A program made the position numbers and the translations under genes. A stretch of DNA of 64,000 bases from Glacieibacterium sp964246975 (GTDB lineage: Bacteria; Pseudomonadota; Alphaproteobacteria; Sphingomonadales; Sphingomonadaceae), in contig CAXTSL010000001.1 of NCBI GenBank assembly GCA_964246975.1, positions 9,927-73,926 of the forward strand, in the 5' to 3' direction. This document shows positions 23,780-33,000 of the stretch, piece after piece. How positions within the stretch are numbered: position 1 is the first letter of the stretch; every line of letters begins with the position of its first letter. The notes beneath the pieces were generated by a model that saw only the letters and a program-made list of their open reading frames with translations, did not search any database and was not told the origin of the DNA.

Positions 23780-24553
23780 TCAGCCGTCGGCGAGGCGCGC
23801 GAACACCGCCTGCACGAGCGCTGGGCCGGGGTGCGCGGGCGGCGACGGCTGCGCGGCGGTGTAAGCGAGCGCGTCGTAGAGCGGCATGCGGTCGTGGCGT
23901 TCGAGGCTGGCGTCGACTTGCGTCAGCGCCTGCGACGCGTGCGCGGTTCCGGGTACGCCGACGACGCGGTCGTCGCCCGGACGCTGGCATTCGACGGGCG
24001 GCGAGGTGGCGAGGAACTCGCGGCAGATCAGCGGTCGATCAGGGTAGATCGAGCACGCTTCGGCCTCGAGAAACGGACACGCGATGCCGAGACCGAAATA
24101 GGCGAGGCCGATGTCGTCGAGGGCTGCGGAACCCAGGGCACGGGTGCGCGCGAACAGGGCTTCGCCCGCCGCGCGCGCCGCCGCGAAGCGCGCCTCGATA
24201 GCCGCGCGGCGACCGGGCGGCAGCGCGGCGACCAGAGCCGCCAGCCCGCGCGCTTCCGACGGCGACACCGGCACGATCTGGCGACAGCACGCCCCGCACC
24301 CGGCACGGCACGTCACGGCGCGCCCCGCCGCCGCCTCACGGCGCGCGGCGGTCTCGACAATGGCATCGGCCAGCCCCTGAAAGACGGGCAGCAAGGCGGC
24401 CAGCGGGACCGGGTCGGCCGGCACCGTGACGCTCACCGCCAGCGCCTCGCCGCCGACGCGCAGCTGCACCGTCCCCGACATCGCCGCCGCCGTGTCGGCG
24501 ACCGGCGCGGCAAGCGCCAGCGCGCGTGGAGGCGAGGATTCGGACGGCGTCAC
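23780..24553 (-). CDS. YkgJ-type cysteine-cluster protein, copy 2
   Basis: The 257-residue protein repeats the layout of its neighbour: CRAGCGACCRQIVPVSPSEA, CPFLEAEACSIYPDRPLICR and ECQRPGDDRVVGV. The GTG at 24553 is chosen because TPSESSPPRALALAAPVAD then lines up with the start of copy 1; a GTG at 24589 would add 12 unaligned residues. The two genes lie 48 bases apart on the same strand. Function is unknown beyond presumed metal binding. Confidence 0.83.
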   Translation of the reverse strand: MTPSESSPPRALALAAPVADTAAAMSGTVQLRVGGEALAVSVTVPADPVPLAALLPVFQGLADAIVETAARREAAAGRAVTCRAGCGACCRQIVPVSPSEARGLAALVAALPPGRRAAIEARFAAARAAGEALFARTRALGSAALDDIGLAYFGLGIACPFLEAEACSIYPDRPLICREFLATSPPVECQRPGDDRVVGVPGTAHASQALTQVDASLERHDRMPLYDALAYTAAQPSPPAHPGPALVQAVFARLADG

Positions 24554-24628
24554 GTCGCCAGAATAAGCCGATCGCTCGCGGCACGCCACGACGTTCTCCG
24601 GCGCATGACGGCCTGCCAGGCAAGCCGT

Positions 24629-25693
24629 TCAGCTCGTCGCGCGCGTTTCGGTGCCGGTGAAGACGACCTTTGCCCCGGCCTTGACCGCGCCCGCGAGTTC
24701 CTGCGCGTCCCAATTTGTCAGGCGCACGCAGCCGTGACTGGCGCGCTTGCCGACGAGGCGCGGATCGGGCGCGCCGTGGATGCCATAGGTGTCCTTGGTC
24801 AGGTCGATCCACGTCGTGCCGACGGGGTTGTTGGGGCCCGCCTTGATCGTCAGCTTGCCCGACGGCGTCTCGACACCGCCGCTCTTGGGCTGGAAGGTCA
24901 GCCGCGCCGGGTCGAAGGTGTAGGTCGCCGCCGTCGCTACGGTCCGCACTGCCCACTCGCCGTCGGGGGCGGGGCGCTCGGTGCTGCCGACCGTCGCCGG
25001 GTAGGTCGCGACGAGCTTGTCGGCGGCGTCGAAGGCCCGCGTCACCTGCGCGACCTTGTCGACCTCGATCCGCGTGACGGCTGCCAGCTTGGGTCGCGCC
25101 GTCGCGGCGACGAGGATCGCCGGCCCGGCGCGGTCGAAGGCGACGCCGGGATTGAGCGACTGGACCAGCGCTTCGTCCATGTGCGCGCGCTCGGCGAGGC
25201 TTTCGAGCGCCGTCGTCCACGTCATGTTCGGGCGCGCCGCCATCGTCACATAGTCGCCCGGCTCGACCGCCGCGGCGAACGGCCCTGCAACGTCGGCAGT
25301 GACGAGGGTATAGGTGCGGATCACCGGCGCGGCGTCGGCGGCGACGAGCTTGTCCCACGTCTGCCTGCCGAGCGTGCCGTCGGGGGTCAGGCCGTTCGCC
25401 GCCTGAAAGCCTTTCAGCGCCTGCACCATGTTGCCGCCGGGCTTGCCGTCGATGACGCCGGGCGAGAAATGCGCGCGGTCGAGCAGCACCTGCGCGCGCA
25501 CCAGCATCCGCATCTGCGCCGCCTTGTCGGACCTCGCGGCGAAACCCTGCGTGTCGATCGCCCTGGCCAGCGGGGCCGGCGCGGCGGGGGTTGGCTTCGC
25601 TGCCGCAGGCTGCGCCGGGGTCACGGCCAAAACGGGCGCGGCGACGAGCGCGGTGGCGAGGGCGACGACGCTGACGAGAAACCGGTTGTGCAT
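24629..25693 (-). CDS. L,D-transpeptidase (YkuD) with peptidoglycan-binding domain
   Basis: The 354-residue protein has a signal peptide (MHNRFLVSVVALATALVAAP), a peptidoglycan-binding helix bundle at about 60-115 (VLLDRAHFSPGVIDGKPGGN, LTPDGTLGRQTWD), a LysM-like middle, and a YkuD domain at about 210-345 with GIHGAPDPRLVGKRASHGCV followed by RL, giving the catalytic Cys and His. It would cross-link or anchor peptidoglycan stem peptides in the periplasm. It is divergent from the VanY-like peptidase, another cell-wall enzyme. Confidence 0.93.
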   Translation of the reverse strand: MHNRFLVSVVALATALVAAPVLAVTPAQPAAAKPTPAAPAPLARAIDTQGFAARSDKAAQMRMLVRAQVLLDRAHFSPGVIDGKPGGNMVQALKGFQAANGLTPDGTLGRQTWDKLVAADAAPVIRTYTLVTADVAGPFAAAVEPGDYVTMAARPNMTWTTALESLAERAHMDEALVQSLNPGVAFDRAGPAILVAATARPKLAAVTRIEVDKVAQVTRAFDAADKLVATYPATVGSTERPAPDGEWAVRTVATAATYTFDPARLTFQPKSGGVETPSGKLTIKAGPNNPVGTTWIDLTKDTYGIHGAPDPRLVGKRASHGCVRLTNWDAQELAGAVKAGAKVVFTGTETRATS

Positions 25694-25764
25694 GTTGACC
25701 CTTTGCTGAGCGATGCCCGTTCAAGCTATTGGCGAACGGGGTTGTTCCACAGGCGGGCCGAAGC

Positions 25765-26574
25765 ATGATTCTCCGGGCGATGGCGTTGGGCGGGATGATG
25801 TTCGCGCTGCCGGCCGCCGCCGCGACCTGCGCGACCGGCACGGGCACGGCGGCGGTGATCAATACCGCATCGCTGCGGACGCTCGTCTGGTCGCCGTTCG
25901 GGCGCGTCGAGACGGGGTGGGAGACCTATGCCCCGCGCATCGCCGCCGAATTGCGGACCGCCTGCGCGCCCGCGACGCCGGGGTTCGCCGCGGCGCTCGC
26001 AACCTGGCAGGCGGTCCATAAGCTCAAGCCCACCGGCACCGTCGATGCCCAGAGCTTCGCCGCGATGAGCGCCATCTGGCAGGCGCGGCGGCCGTATGTC
26101 GCGCTGCGGGCGACCGGCACCTGCCCGCCGCCACCGCGCGCTCTCGCCGCCGCCGCGCCGACCGAAGGCTATCTCGGCAAGCGCATCCAGCTGCGCCCCC
26201 GGGCCTTGACCGCGTACCGGGCGATGGTCGCGGCGGCGCGGCGCGACATACCCGGACTGCGCCGCGACGCGCGCTGGCTGAGCATCTTTTCGGGCTATCG
26301 CGACCCCGCGTCGGATGCCGCGCGCTGCGCCGCGCAGCACAATTGCCAGGGCATCACGCGCGCCAAATGCTCGGCGCACCGCACCGGCCTCGCGCTCGAC
26401 CTCTACGTCGGCGAAACGCCGGGTTTCGGCCCCGACAGCACCGCCGACGCCAACCGCCGCGCGATGACGAAAACGGCCGCCTATGCGTGGCTGCTGGCGA
26501 ACGGCGCGCGCTTCGGCTTCGTCAACTACGCCTTTGAGCCGTGGCACTGGGAATGGACGGGGGAGACGGTTTGA
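25765..26574 (+). CDS. Exported M15B (VanY-like) D-Ala-D-Ala carboxypeptidase
   Basis: The 269-residue protein begins MILRAMALGGMMFALPAAAA (signal peptide), has a peptidoglycan-binding repeat-like stretch (FAAALATWQAVHKLKPTGTV), and ends with the M15B zinc site: SAHRTGLALDLYVGE (His and Asp ligands) and EPWHWEWTG (Glu and His). YRDPASDAA is also typical. It should trim peptidoglycan stem peptides. I use ATG 25765 because the 12 codons before it are not signal-like. It ends 3 bases before the convergent coiled-coil gene. Confidence 0.88.
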   Translation: MILRAMALGGMMFALPAAAATCATGTGTAAVINTASLRTLVWSPFGRVETGWETYAPRIAAELRTACAPATPGFAAALATWQAVHKLKPTGTVDAQSFAAMSAIWQARRPYVALRATGTCPPPPRALAAAAPTEGYLGKRIQLRPRALTAYRAMVAAARRDIPGLRRDARWLSIFSGYRDPASDAARCAAQHNCQGITRAKCSAHRTGLALDLYVGETPGFGPDSTADANRRAMTKTAAYAWLLANGARFGFVNYAFEPWHWEWTGETV

Positions 26575-26577
26575 AGG

Positions 26578-26853
26578 TCAGGACGCCAGTTTGAGGGCGG
26601 CGAGTTCGGCGCGAAGGTCACGATTCTCGAGACGCAAACGAATATTTTCCAGTTGCAGGGCATCGCGCTGGACCATTGTTCGGTCCAGAAGTCCTTCCAT
26701 GCCGTCGTATTCGTCGCGATGCTGTTGCGACTCCAGCAAAGCGCGGCGGAGCATACGAATCTCCTGTTTCGCACCGCTCTCGAACGCATCTCCAAGGCGT
26801 TTTTTGCCGATAGCTTCGGCAATCCACAACAGGACCGCCCCAAAGCCGCTCAT
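26578..26853 (-). CDS. Small coiled-coil protein, second gene of a pair
   Basis: The 91-residue product has a hydrophobic start (MSGFGAVLLWIAEAIGKKRL) and then a long helical stretch rich in Glu, Arg, Gln and Leu heptads (EIRMLRRALLESQQHRDEYD, LENIRLRLENRDLRAELAAL). No family is recognised. Its ATG overlaps the stop of the gene at 26850 by 4 bases (ATGA). Codon use is less GC-rich than the neighbours, which suggests horizontal origin. It converges on the VanY-like gene. Confidence 0.65.
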   Translation of the reverse strand: MSGFGAVLLWIAEAIGKKRLGDAFESGAKQEIRMLRRALLESQQHRDEYDGMEGLLDRTMVQRDALQLENIRLRLENRDLRAELAALKLAS

Positions 26854-27056
26854 CGTGCCGAGGTGGGATTCAAACCGGCATCGACGAGAATTTGGTCGCC
26901 GCGTTCCACTTCGTACTTCAATTTTGCCAGCAGCCTGCGCCGTTGCTCTCGCTCGGCATCGAGCGAATCGGCAAGCGCCCGCAGCAGCATCTGGACCTCG
27001 GCAGTCGCACCTAGATCGTTGTCGGGCATTTCGAGCACCGCAGCTGCGCTGGCCAT
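26850..27056 (-). CDS. Small coiled-coil protein, first gene of a pair
   Basis: The 68-residue product runs MASAAAVLEMPDNDLGATAE then a helix-forming stretch LLRALADSLDAEREQRRRLL and KLKYEVERGDQILVDAGLNP. A GAGGA ribosome site is 8 bases before the ATG. It has no signal peptide and no family I know. Together with the next gene it forms a two-gene unit of short coiled-coil proteins placed downstream of the Cys/Met PLP enzyme gene. A heterodimer is plausible but is inference. Confidence 0.65.
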   Translation of the reverse strand: MASAAAVLEMPDNDLGATAEVQMLLRALADSLDAEREQRRRLLAKLKYEVERGDQILVDAGLNPTSAR

Positions 27057-27118
27057 TCGAGATTCCTCAGTTCCGAACCTTGAATATAAGGCGTGCGCCG
27101 TCAGCGCGCAACGCGCCC

Positions 27119-28441
27119 CTATACCGCTGCCAATGCCTGCTCGAAGTCGGCAAGCAGGTCATCCGGATGCTCGACCCCGATCGACACGCGCACCAGATTG
27201 TCGGTGATGCCGAGTTCGGCCTTGCGCGCCGGGGCGACCGACAGATGCGTCATCGCGGCGGGGTGCGACGCGAGGCTCTCGGTGCCGCCGAGGCTGACCG
27301 CAAGCTTGACCAGACGGAGGTTGTCGAGCAGCCGGAACGCCTCCGCCTCGCCGCCGCGCACGATCAGCGAGAAGGTCGATCCCGCTCCCTCGCAATGGCG
27401 CGTGTAGATGTCGTGCTGACGGCTGCCGGGTTCGAGGAAGCCGAGATAGCCGACGCGCTCGACCTTGGCTTGCGCGCGCAGCCAGTCGCAGACCACCGCC
27501 GCGTTCTCGCCGGCGCGGCTCATCCGCAATTCGAGCGTCTCGAGGCTCCGCAGCAGCATCCACGCGGTGTGCGGGTCGGTGATCGTGCCGATGGTGTTGC
27601 GCATCATCCGCACCGGCAGCAGCGCCGCCTTGGCACCGACGCATGCGCCGGCGACGAGGTCGCTGTGGCCGCCGACGTACTTGGTCAGGCTGTAGAGGAC
27701 GATGTCGGCCCCCTGCTTGCCCGGCTGCGCCCACAACGGCCCGAGAAACGTGTTGTCGATGACGATCGGCGGCATATCTTCTCTATCGCCCAGCACCCGG
27801 GCGCGCGCGTCGCGCACCGCCTCGACATCGACGAGCGCATTGGTCGGGTTAGCGGGGCTTTCGAGATAGATTGCGGCGATCCGCCCCTTGGCCTGAGCGG
27901 CGCGCAGCACCGCCTCGATCTCCTCGCCCGTCGCGCCGGCGGGGAAATCGAGCCACGTCACGCCGAGCTTGCCGAGGATGCGCGCGATCAGCGTCTCGGT
28001 CGCGGCGTACAGCGGCGCCGAGTGGACGATGACGTCGCCGGGCCGCACCAGCGCGAGGAAAGTGGTGGCGATGGCGGACATGCCGCTGCTGAACGCCAAT
28101 GCCTCTTCGGCGTCCTCCCACAGCGCCAGCCGGTCCTCGAGAATCTCCTGGTTGGGGCCGTTGAAGCGCCCGTAGACGAGACCCTCGGCGCCGCCGGGGC
28201 GTGCGCCGGTGACGCCTTCGAAGAAGCGCTTGCCGTGCGCCGCGCTCTCGAAGACGAAGGTCGAGGTCAGGAAGATCGGGGGTTTGAGCGAGCCCTCGCT
28301 GAGCGTCGGGTCGAAGCCATAGCCCATCATCATCGTCGACGGGTGGAGCTTGCGGTTGCCGATGGCGCGCGTCTGGTGCGCGACCTTGCGGCTGCGTCCG
28401 GAGACGCTGGTCAGCGCGGCTTCGTCGGGGGTGTCGGTCAT
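27119..28441 (-). CDS. Cys/Met metabolism PLP-dependent enzyme (cystathionine gamma-synthase family)
   Basis: The 440-residue protein contains YSLTKYVGGHSDLVAG, where the Lys binds pyridoxal phosphate, plus GLVYGRFNGPNQEILEDRLA, AFSSGMSAIATTFLALV and SVSLGGTESLASHPAAMTH-like ending, the signature of the trans-sulfuration enzyme family. It could be a cystathionine gamma-synthase, gamma-lyase or methionine gamma-lyase; the sequence alone does not decide. It lacks neighbours from methionine synthesis. ATG 28441 gives the family-like start. Confidence 0.9.
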   Translation of the reverse strand: MTDTPDEAALTSVSGRSRKVAHQTRAIGNRKLHPSTMMMGYGFDPTLSEGSLKPPIFLTSTFVFESAAHGKRFFEGVTGARPGGAEGLVYGRFNGPNQEILEDRLALWEDAEEALAFSSGMSAIATTFLALVRPGDVIVHSAPLYAATETLIARILGKLGVTWLDFPAGATGEEIEAVLRAAQAKGRIAAIYLESPANPTNALVDVEAVRDARARVLGDREDMPPIVIDNTFLGPLWAQPGKQGADIVLYSLTKYVGGHSDLVAGACVGAKAALLPVRMMRNTIGTITDPHTAWMLLRSLETLELRMSRAGENAAVVCDWLRAQAKVERVGYLGFLEPGSRQHDIYTRHCEGAGSTFSLIVRGGEAEAFRLLDNLRLVKLAVSLGGTESLASHPAAMTHLSVAPARKAELGITDNLVRVSIGVEHPDDLLADFEQALAAV

Positions 28442-28484
28442 GGGTTGGGCCTTTGGGAATGCATCGAGCCGCCAGTAGAGCACA

Positions 28485-28556
28485 CGTCATCCCGGCGAAA
28501 GCCGGGACCCATCTCAGGTGTTCGGGAGATGGGTCCCGGCTTTCGCCGGGATGACG
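28485..28556. repeat. Perfect 31-base inverted repeat, dispersed element copy 2
   Basis: The arms 28485-28515 and 28526-28556 are exact reverse complements of each other, built on cgtcatcccggcgaaagccg and a following ggacccatctc; the 10-base loop is aggtgttcgg. It sits between the PLP enzyme and the carboxypeptidase gene. It matches the theme of the elements at 1811 and 40866 but with 'ccggcgaaagccgg' in place of 'cccgcgaaggcggg'. Confidence 0.85.
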
Positions 28557-28672
28557 GGAAAGATTGGCCACGCCGCACTGCGCCGAAGCGGGGCCGCCGC
28601 GCGCCCAACGACGCTTTCGCCGCGACTCGCCGTCTGCTATAGTCGCGCGACGGCGGGGGCGGGGAGTTTCCG

Positions 28673-29641
28673 GTGCGGAGTCAGGGATTTCGGGGCGTTA
28701 CTTGCGGCGCGGTCTGCGCTGCGCTGCTGATCGGTGCGCCGCTGACGGCCAAAAGCCTCTACGCCGTGCCCAAATACGCCGCCTTCCTCGTCGATGCCGA
28801 CAGCGGCGAAGTGCTGTATGCGCGCCAGGCCGATGCGCCGCGCTTTCCGGCTTCGATCACCAAGGTGCTGACGCTGTATCTGGCGTTCGATGCGCTGACC
28901 AAGGGGCGGCTGACGCAGGACGAGGCGATCGCCATCTCGGCGCGCGCGGCAGCACAGGCCCCGTCGAAGCTCGGCCTTGCCCCCGGCGAGACGATCCGCG
29001 TCCGCGATGCCATCGGTGTCATCGCGACGCGTTCGGCGAACGATATCGCCGTCGCGCTGGCGGAGCGCATCGGCGGCAGCGAGGCGGGGTTCGCCGCGCT
29101 GATGACCGACAAGGCGCGCGCGCTGGGCATGAAGAACTCGACCTTCGTCAACGCCACCGGCCTGCCCGACAAGCGCCAGCTGACGACGGCGCGCGACATC
29201 GCGACGCTGAGCCGTGCCGTGATCCGTGACTTCCCGCAGTTCTACGGCGTCTTCAGCCAGGTCGCCTATGACTTCGAGGGCGAGGCGATCGGCAACCACA
29301 ACCACCTGCTGACGACGCTGCCCGGCGTCGACGGTATCAAGACGGGCTTCACCAACGCCGCCGGGTTCACGCTGGCGGCCAGCGCGGCGCACGACGGCGT
29401 GCGGCTGATCGCGGTGGTGCTCGGCGGTCCCAGCCGGATGGCGCGCGACAACAACGTCACCGACCTGCTCGATACCGGATTCGACGTGCTTACGCGGCGC
29501 TCGCGCGGGCAGGCGACGACGGTCGCGGCGAACCTGTCGGAGGTCGACGACCTGTCCGACACGGTGATGGAGCGCCTCGCCGAACAGGGGTCGGGCGACG
29601 GGCCGCTGGCGCTCGCAGCCTCCGGAACCGCACCGCGCTGA
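28673..29641 (+). CDS. D-alanyl-D-alanine carboxypeptidase (PBP5/6-like)
   Basis: The 322-residue protein has a signal-like start (MRSQGFRGVTCGAVCAALLI) and the three active-site motifs of low-mass penicillin-binding proteins: SITK (SxxK, near residue 61), SAND (SxN) and KTGFT (KTG). LYARQADAPRFPASITKVLT is typical of DacA/DacC. It trims D-Ala from peptidoglycan pentapeptides in the periplasm. A GTG start follows GGGGAG by 6 bases. The stop overlaps the CTG start of RidA. Confidence 0.92.
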   Translation: MRSQGFRGVTCGAVCAALLIGAPLTAKSLYAVPKYAAFLVDADSGEVLYARQADAPRFPASITKVLTLYLAFDALTKGRLTQDEAIAISARAAAQAPSKLGLAPGETIRVRDAIGVIATRSANDIAVALAERIGGSEAGFAALMTDKARALGMKNSTFVNATGLPDKRQLTTARDIATLSRAVIRDFPQFYGVFSQVAYDFEGEAIGNHNHLLTTLPGVDGIKTGFTNAAGFTLAASAAHDGVRLIAVVLGGPSRMARDNNVTDLLDTGFDVLTRRSRGQATTVAANLSEVDDLSDTVMERLAEQGSGDGPLALAASGTAPR

Positions 29642-29991
29642 CCCGCCGCCGCATCTTCTCGGGCGCGCCGCACGAGCCGCTCGTCGGCTACGCCCGCGCC
29701 GTCGTCAGCGGCGATTTCGTCTTCGTTGCGGGCACCACGGGGCGCGATCCCGTCACCGGCGTGCTGCCGCCGGGCGTCGAGGCGCAGTGCGTCAATGCGC
29801 TGGCGATCATCGGCGCGGCGCTCGCCGAGGCCGGGGCGCGCTTCGCCGATGTCGTGCGCGTCACCTATTATCTGCCCGACCGCGCCGAGTTCGAAGTCTG
29901 CTGGCCGCACCTGCGCGCCGCGTTCGGCGATGCCCCGCCCGCCGCGACGATGGTCGAGGCCGGGCTCGTCGATCCGGCGATGCGGATCTAG
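29638..29991 (+). CDS. RidA family protein, CTG start and premature TAG
   Basis: From CTG 29638 the frame reads TRRRIFSGAPHEPLVGYARA-VVSGDFVFVAGTTG, then CVNALAIIGAALAEAGARFA, VVRVTYYLPDRAEFE and ATMVEAGLVDPAMRI, a full RidA/YjgF domain. Relatives begin MTRRRIFSG, so CTG stands where ATG would be, in CTGA overlap with the carboxypeptidase stop. No ATG, GTG or TTG lies nearby except GTG 29761, which would lose the first 41 residues. After MRI, TAG (29989-29991) stands where relatives have Glu; the frame continues IEVTAHRA to TGA 30018. RidA proteins detoxify reactive enamine intermediates. Confidence 0.85.
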   Translation: MTRRRIFSGAPHEPLVGYARAVVSGDFVFVAGTTGRDPVTGVLPPGVEAQCVNALAIIGAALAEAGARFADVVRVTYYLPDRAEFEVCWPHLRAAFGDAPPAATMVEAGLVDPAMRI

Positions 29992-30018
29992 ATCGAGGTC
30001 ACCGCGCACCGCGCCTGA

Positions 30019-33000
30019 TCACGCCCCGCGTTCGGCCACCCGCCCGCTGCGCTCGAGCTTGCCCCAGCCCACCGACGGTCCGCGCAGCGCCTGGACGATG
30101 GCCTTGATGACGACGTAATACATCACCTGCCGGTAGGCGATGCGCTGCGGGACGAGCAGCGCCAGCAGGCCCCAGCTCTCGCGGCGTTCGAGCGCGAAGG
30201 CGATCGTCCCCGCCAGCAGGTCGATGGCGGTGAAGACCAGCCAATAGGTCAGCATCCGCGTGATGTCGGTGCTCGTCTGCGCCCAGCCGTGCGCCGCGAC
30301 GCGCAACGCCGTCTCGATCAGGCTGACGACGAGCGCGAGGTCGATGATCGGCGAGATCGCCGCGAGCAAAATCTGGAAGACGATCGCCTGCGGCAGCCCG
30401 ACGAACGCCAGGCCGCGCGGCCGCCCGCGCGCCATCACGGCGCGATGCTTCCACAGGCATTGCAACGTCCCGAAGGCCCAGCGGTAGCGCTGCTTGGCGA
30501 GCGCGCGGAAGCCCTCGGGGGCCTCGGTCCACGCCACCGCATATTGGTCGTAGTGGACTTTCCACCCGGCGCGCTGGATGGCGATGGTCAGGTCCTGGTC
30601 CTCGGCGAGCGTATCCGCCGGATAGCCGCCCGCTTCGCGCAGCGTCGCCGCGCGCCACGCCCCGACCGCGCCGGGCACGACGGTCATCGCGTCGAGGTGC
30701 GCCAGCGCGCGGCGTTCGAGGTTCTGCGCGGTGATATATTCGAGCGCCTGCCAGCGCGTCACGAGGTTGACGCGGTTGCCGACCTTGGCATTGCCCGCGA
30801 CCGCGCCGATCGCAGGGTCGACGAACCAGCGCGCCAGCCGCGATATCGTCGCGGGCTCGAACTGCGTATCGGCGTCGAGCGCGATGACGATCGGGGCCGA
30901 CGCCAGCGCGAGGCCGTGATTGAGCGCGCGCGCCTTGCCGCCGTTGGGCAGGCTGAGCAGCCGGACGCGCGATTCGTCGGCGAAGGCTTTGGTCACGACC
31001 GCCCCGGTGCCGTCGCGCGAGCCGTCGTCGATGACGATGACCTCGACGACGACATCGCGGCTGGCGAGGACGCGGGCGACGGCGCGCTCGATGACGCGCG
31101 CCTCGTTGAAGGCGGGGATCAGCACGCTGACCCGCGTCGCGGGATCGCTCGGCGGAAACACCGTCCGCCCCTCCCGCCGCGCCTGCCGCAGCGCCAGCGC
31201 CGACAGCGCGATGGCGCGCAGGATGCCCAGCGTGATCGCGACGACGAACAGCCAGCCGACGAACACCGTCGCGCCGCCGAGCAGCGTGAACAGCGCCAGA
31301 TCGGCCTCGACGGCGCGCCGCTCCGACGGGTTGAGCACCGGCATCACCGCCGCATGGCTCAGCCCGGCAAGCGTCGAGACCGGCACGAAGCGATAGCCCC
31401 TGGCGCGCAGGTCGTCGATGATGCGCGGCAGCGCCGCCACCGTCTGCGCCCGGTCGCCGCCCGAATCGTGGAGCAGGACGATGTTCTGGCTCTTGTCGGG
31501 CGTCGCCGACTCGACCCCCGCGACGGTGTTGGCGACGATGGCGTTCGCCCCCGGCGTCTTCCAGTCGCCCGGATCGACGTGCAGCCCGACCGATAGATAG
31601 CCCTGCCGCTGCGCCTCGGCGACGGGCACGATCTCGTCCGCCGTGGTCGGCTCGGCATCGCCGAAATAGGGCGCGCGGAACAGCCGCAGCGCGTGGCCGG
31701 TATAGGCCTGGAACAGGCGTTGCGTGGCGTTCAGCTCGAGGCGCGTCTCGCGCGGCGACACCGTCGCGAGGTTGGGATGGGTGTAGGTGTGGCTGCCGAC
31801 CTCATGGCCCTCGTCGACCTCGCGCTGGATCAGGCGGCGCTCGACGAGGGCGTTCTCGCCGATGATGAAGAAGGTCGCGGGAACGTGCCTGGCCTTGAGG
31901 ATGTCGAGGATGCGCGGCGTCCACACCGCATCGGGCCCGTCGTCGAAGGTCAGCGCGACGAGATGGTCGCGCGCGCCGGTCCGCTCGATCTGGAAGGGTG
32001 AGGGCAGGTGGATGAAATGCTCGTCGGCGACGCTGTTGCGGGGACCCACGACGATCGTCCGCGACCCCGCGACGGGCGTCGCGCCGATGCGCAGGATCTC
32101 GCCTGCCCCCTCGATGTCGACGCCGGTGCCCGCCGGGATCGCGGCGATGCCCTTGGCGGGCGGCAGGTCGCGATGGCCGCGCCCGAACAGCGTCCACAGC
32201 GACGGGTCCTCGCTGCCCAGCCGCCACAGCGCGGTGGCGCGCACCCCCATGCGGCCCAGCGCCGCCAGCTGGTTGTGCGCGGTCGCCGCATCGGTCAGCC
32301 AGACCTCGTGCGGCACCCCCGCCTCGTCATAGGTGTAGCGGCTGTTGCCCGTGGCGGCGTCGAAGCGCGGGATCGTGCCCGATTCGCTGGCGTGGAGCCA
32401 CGCATCCTCGACCGACAACGCCTCGGTCGGCCCGCCCTGCTGCCAGTCATAGGCGTAGTTGGCGACCGCGACGATCATTCGCGACGCGGGGATCTGGCGC
32501 GACGCACGCACCACCGCATCCTCGAACCAGCGCTGCGACGCGATCGGTCCCGGCGGCCCCGACTGTTCGTGCTCGTCGTACGCCATGACGACGAGCTTGT
32601 CGGCGGCGCGGGCATAGGCGCGCAGATCCCAGGCGTCGTCATCGACGGGCACCGCGATGGCGACCAGCCAGTGGCGCGGGGCGAAACGCGCGCGCGCCTC
32701 GTTGAGGAAACGGCGGTAATCGGCGTGGCCGCCGGCGGGCAGGTCCTCGAAATCGAAGAACGCCCCGTCGGCCCTGTTGGCGACGAGCATCGCCTCGACG
32801 CGGTCGAGGGTCAGCCGGCGTTGCGCCGGATCGGCGAGCAGCGCCGCCATGCCCTTGCCGTCCCAGTCGCCCTGCACGGCATTCTGGACCATCGGCAGCA
32901 GCAGCGGGCGGTGCGTCGCGGCGCTGAGGATCGCCTTGCCCTTGACGTCGGGAAACAGCGTGACGCGGTGATCGGGCCCGGTGATCGAAATCCAGCCCGG

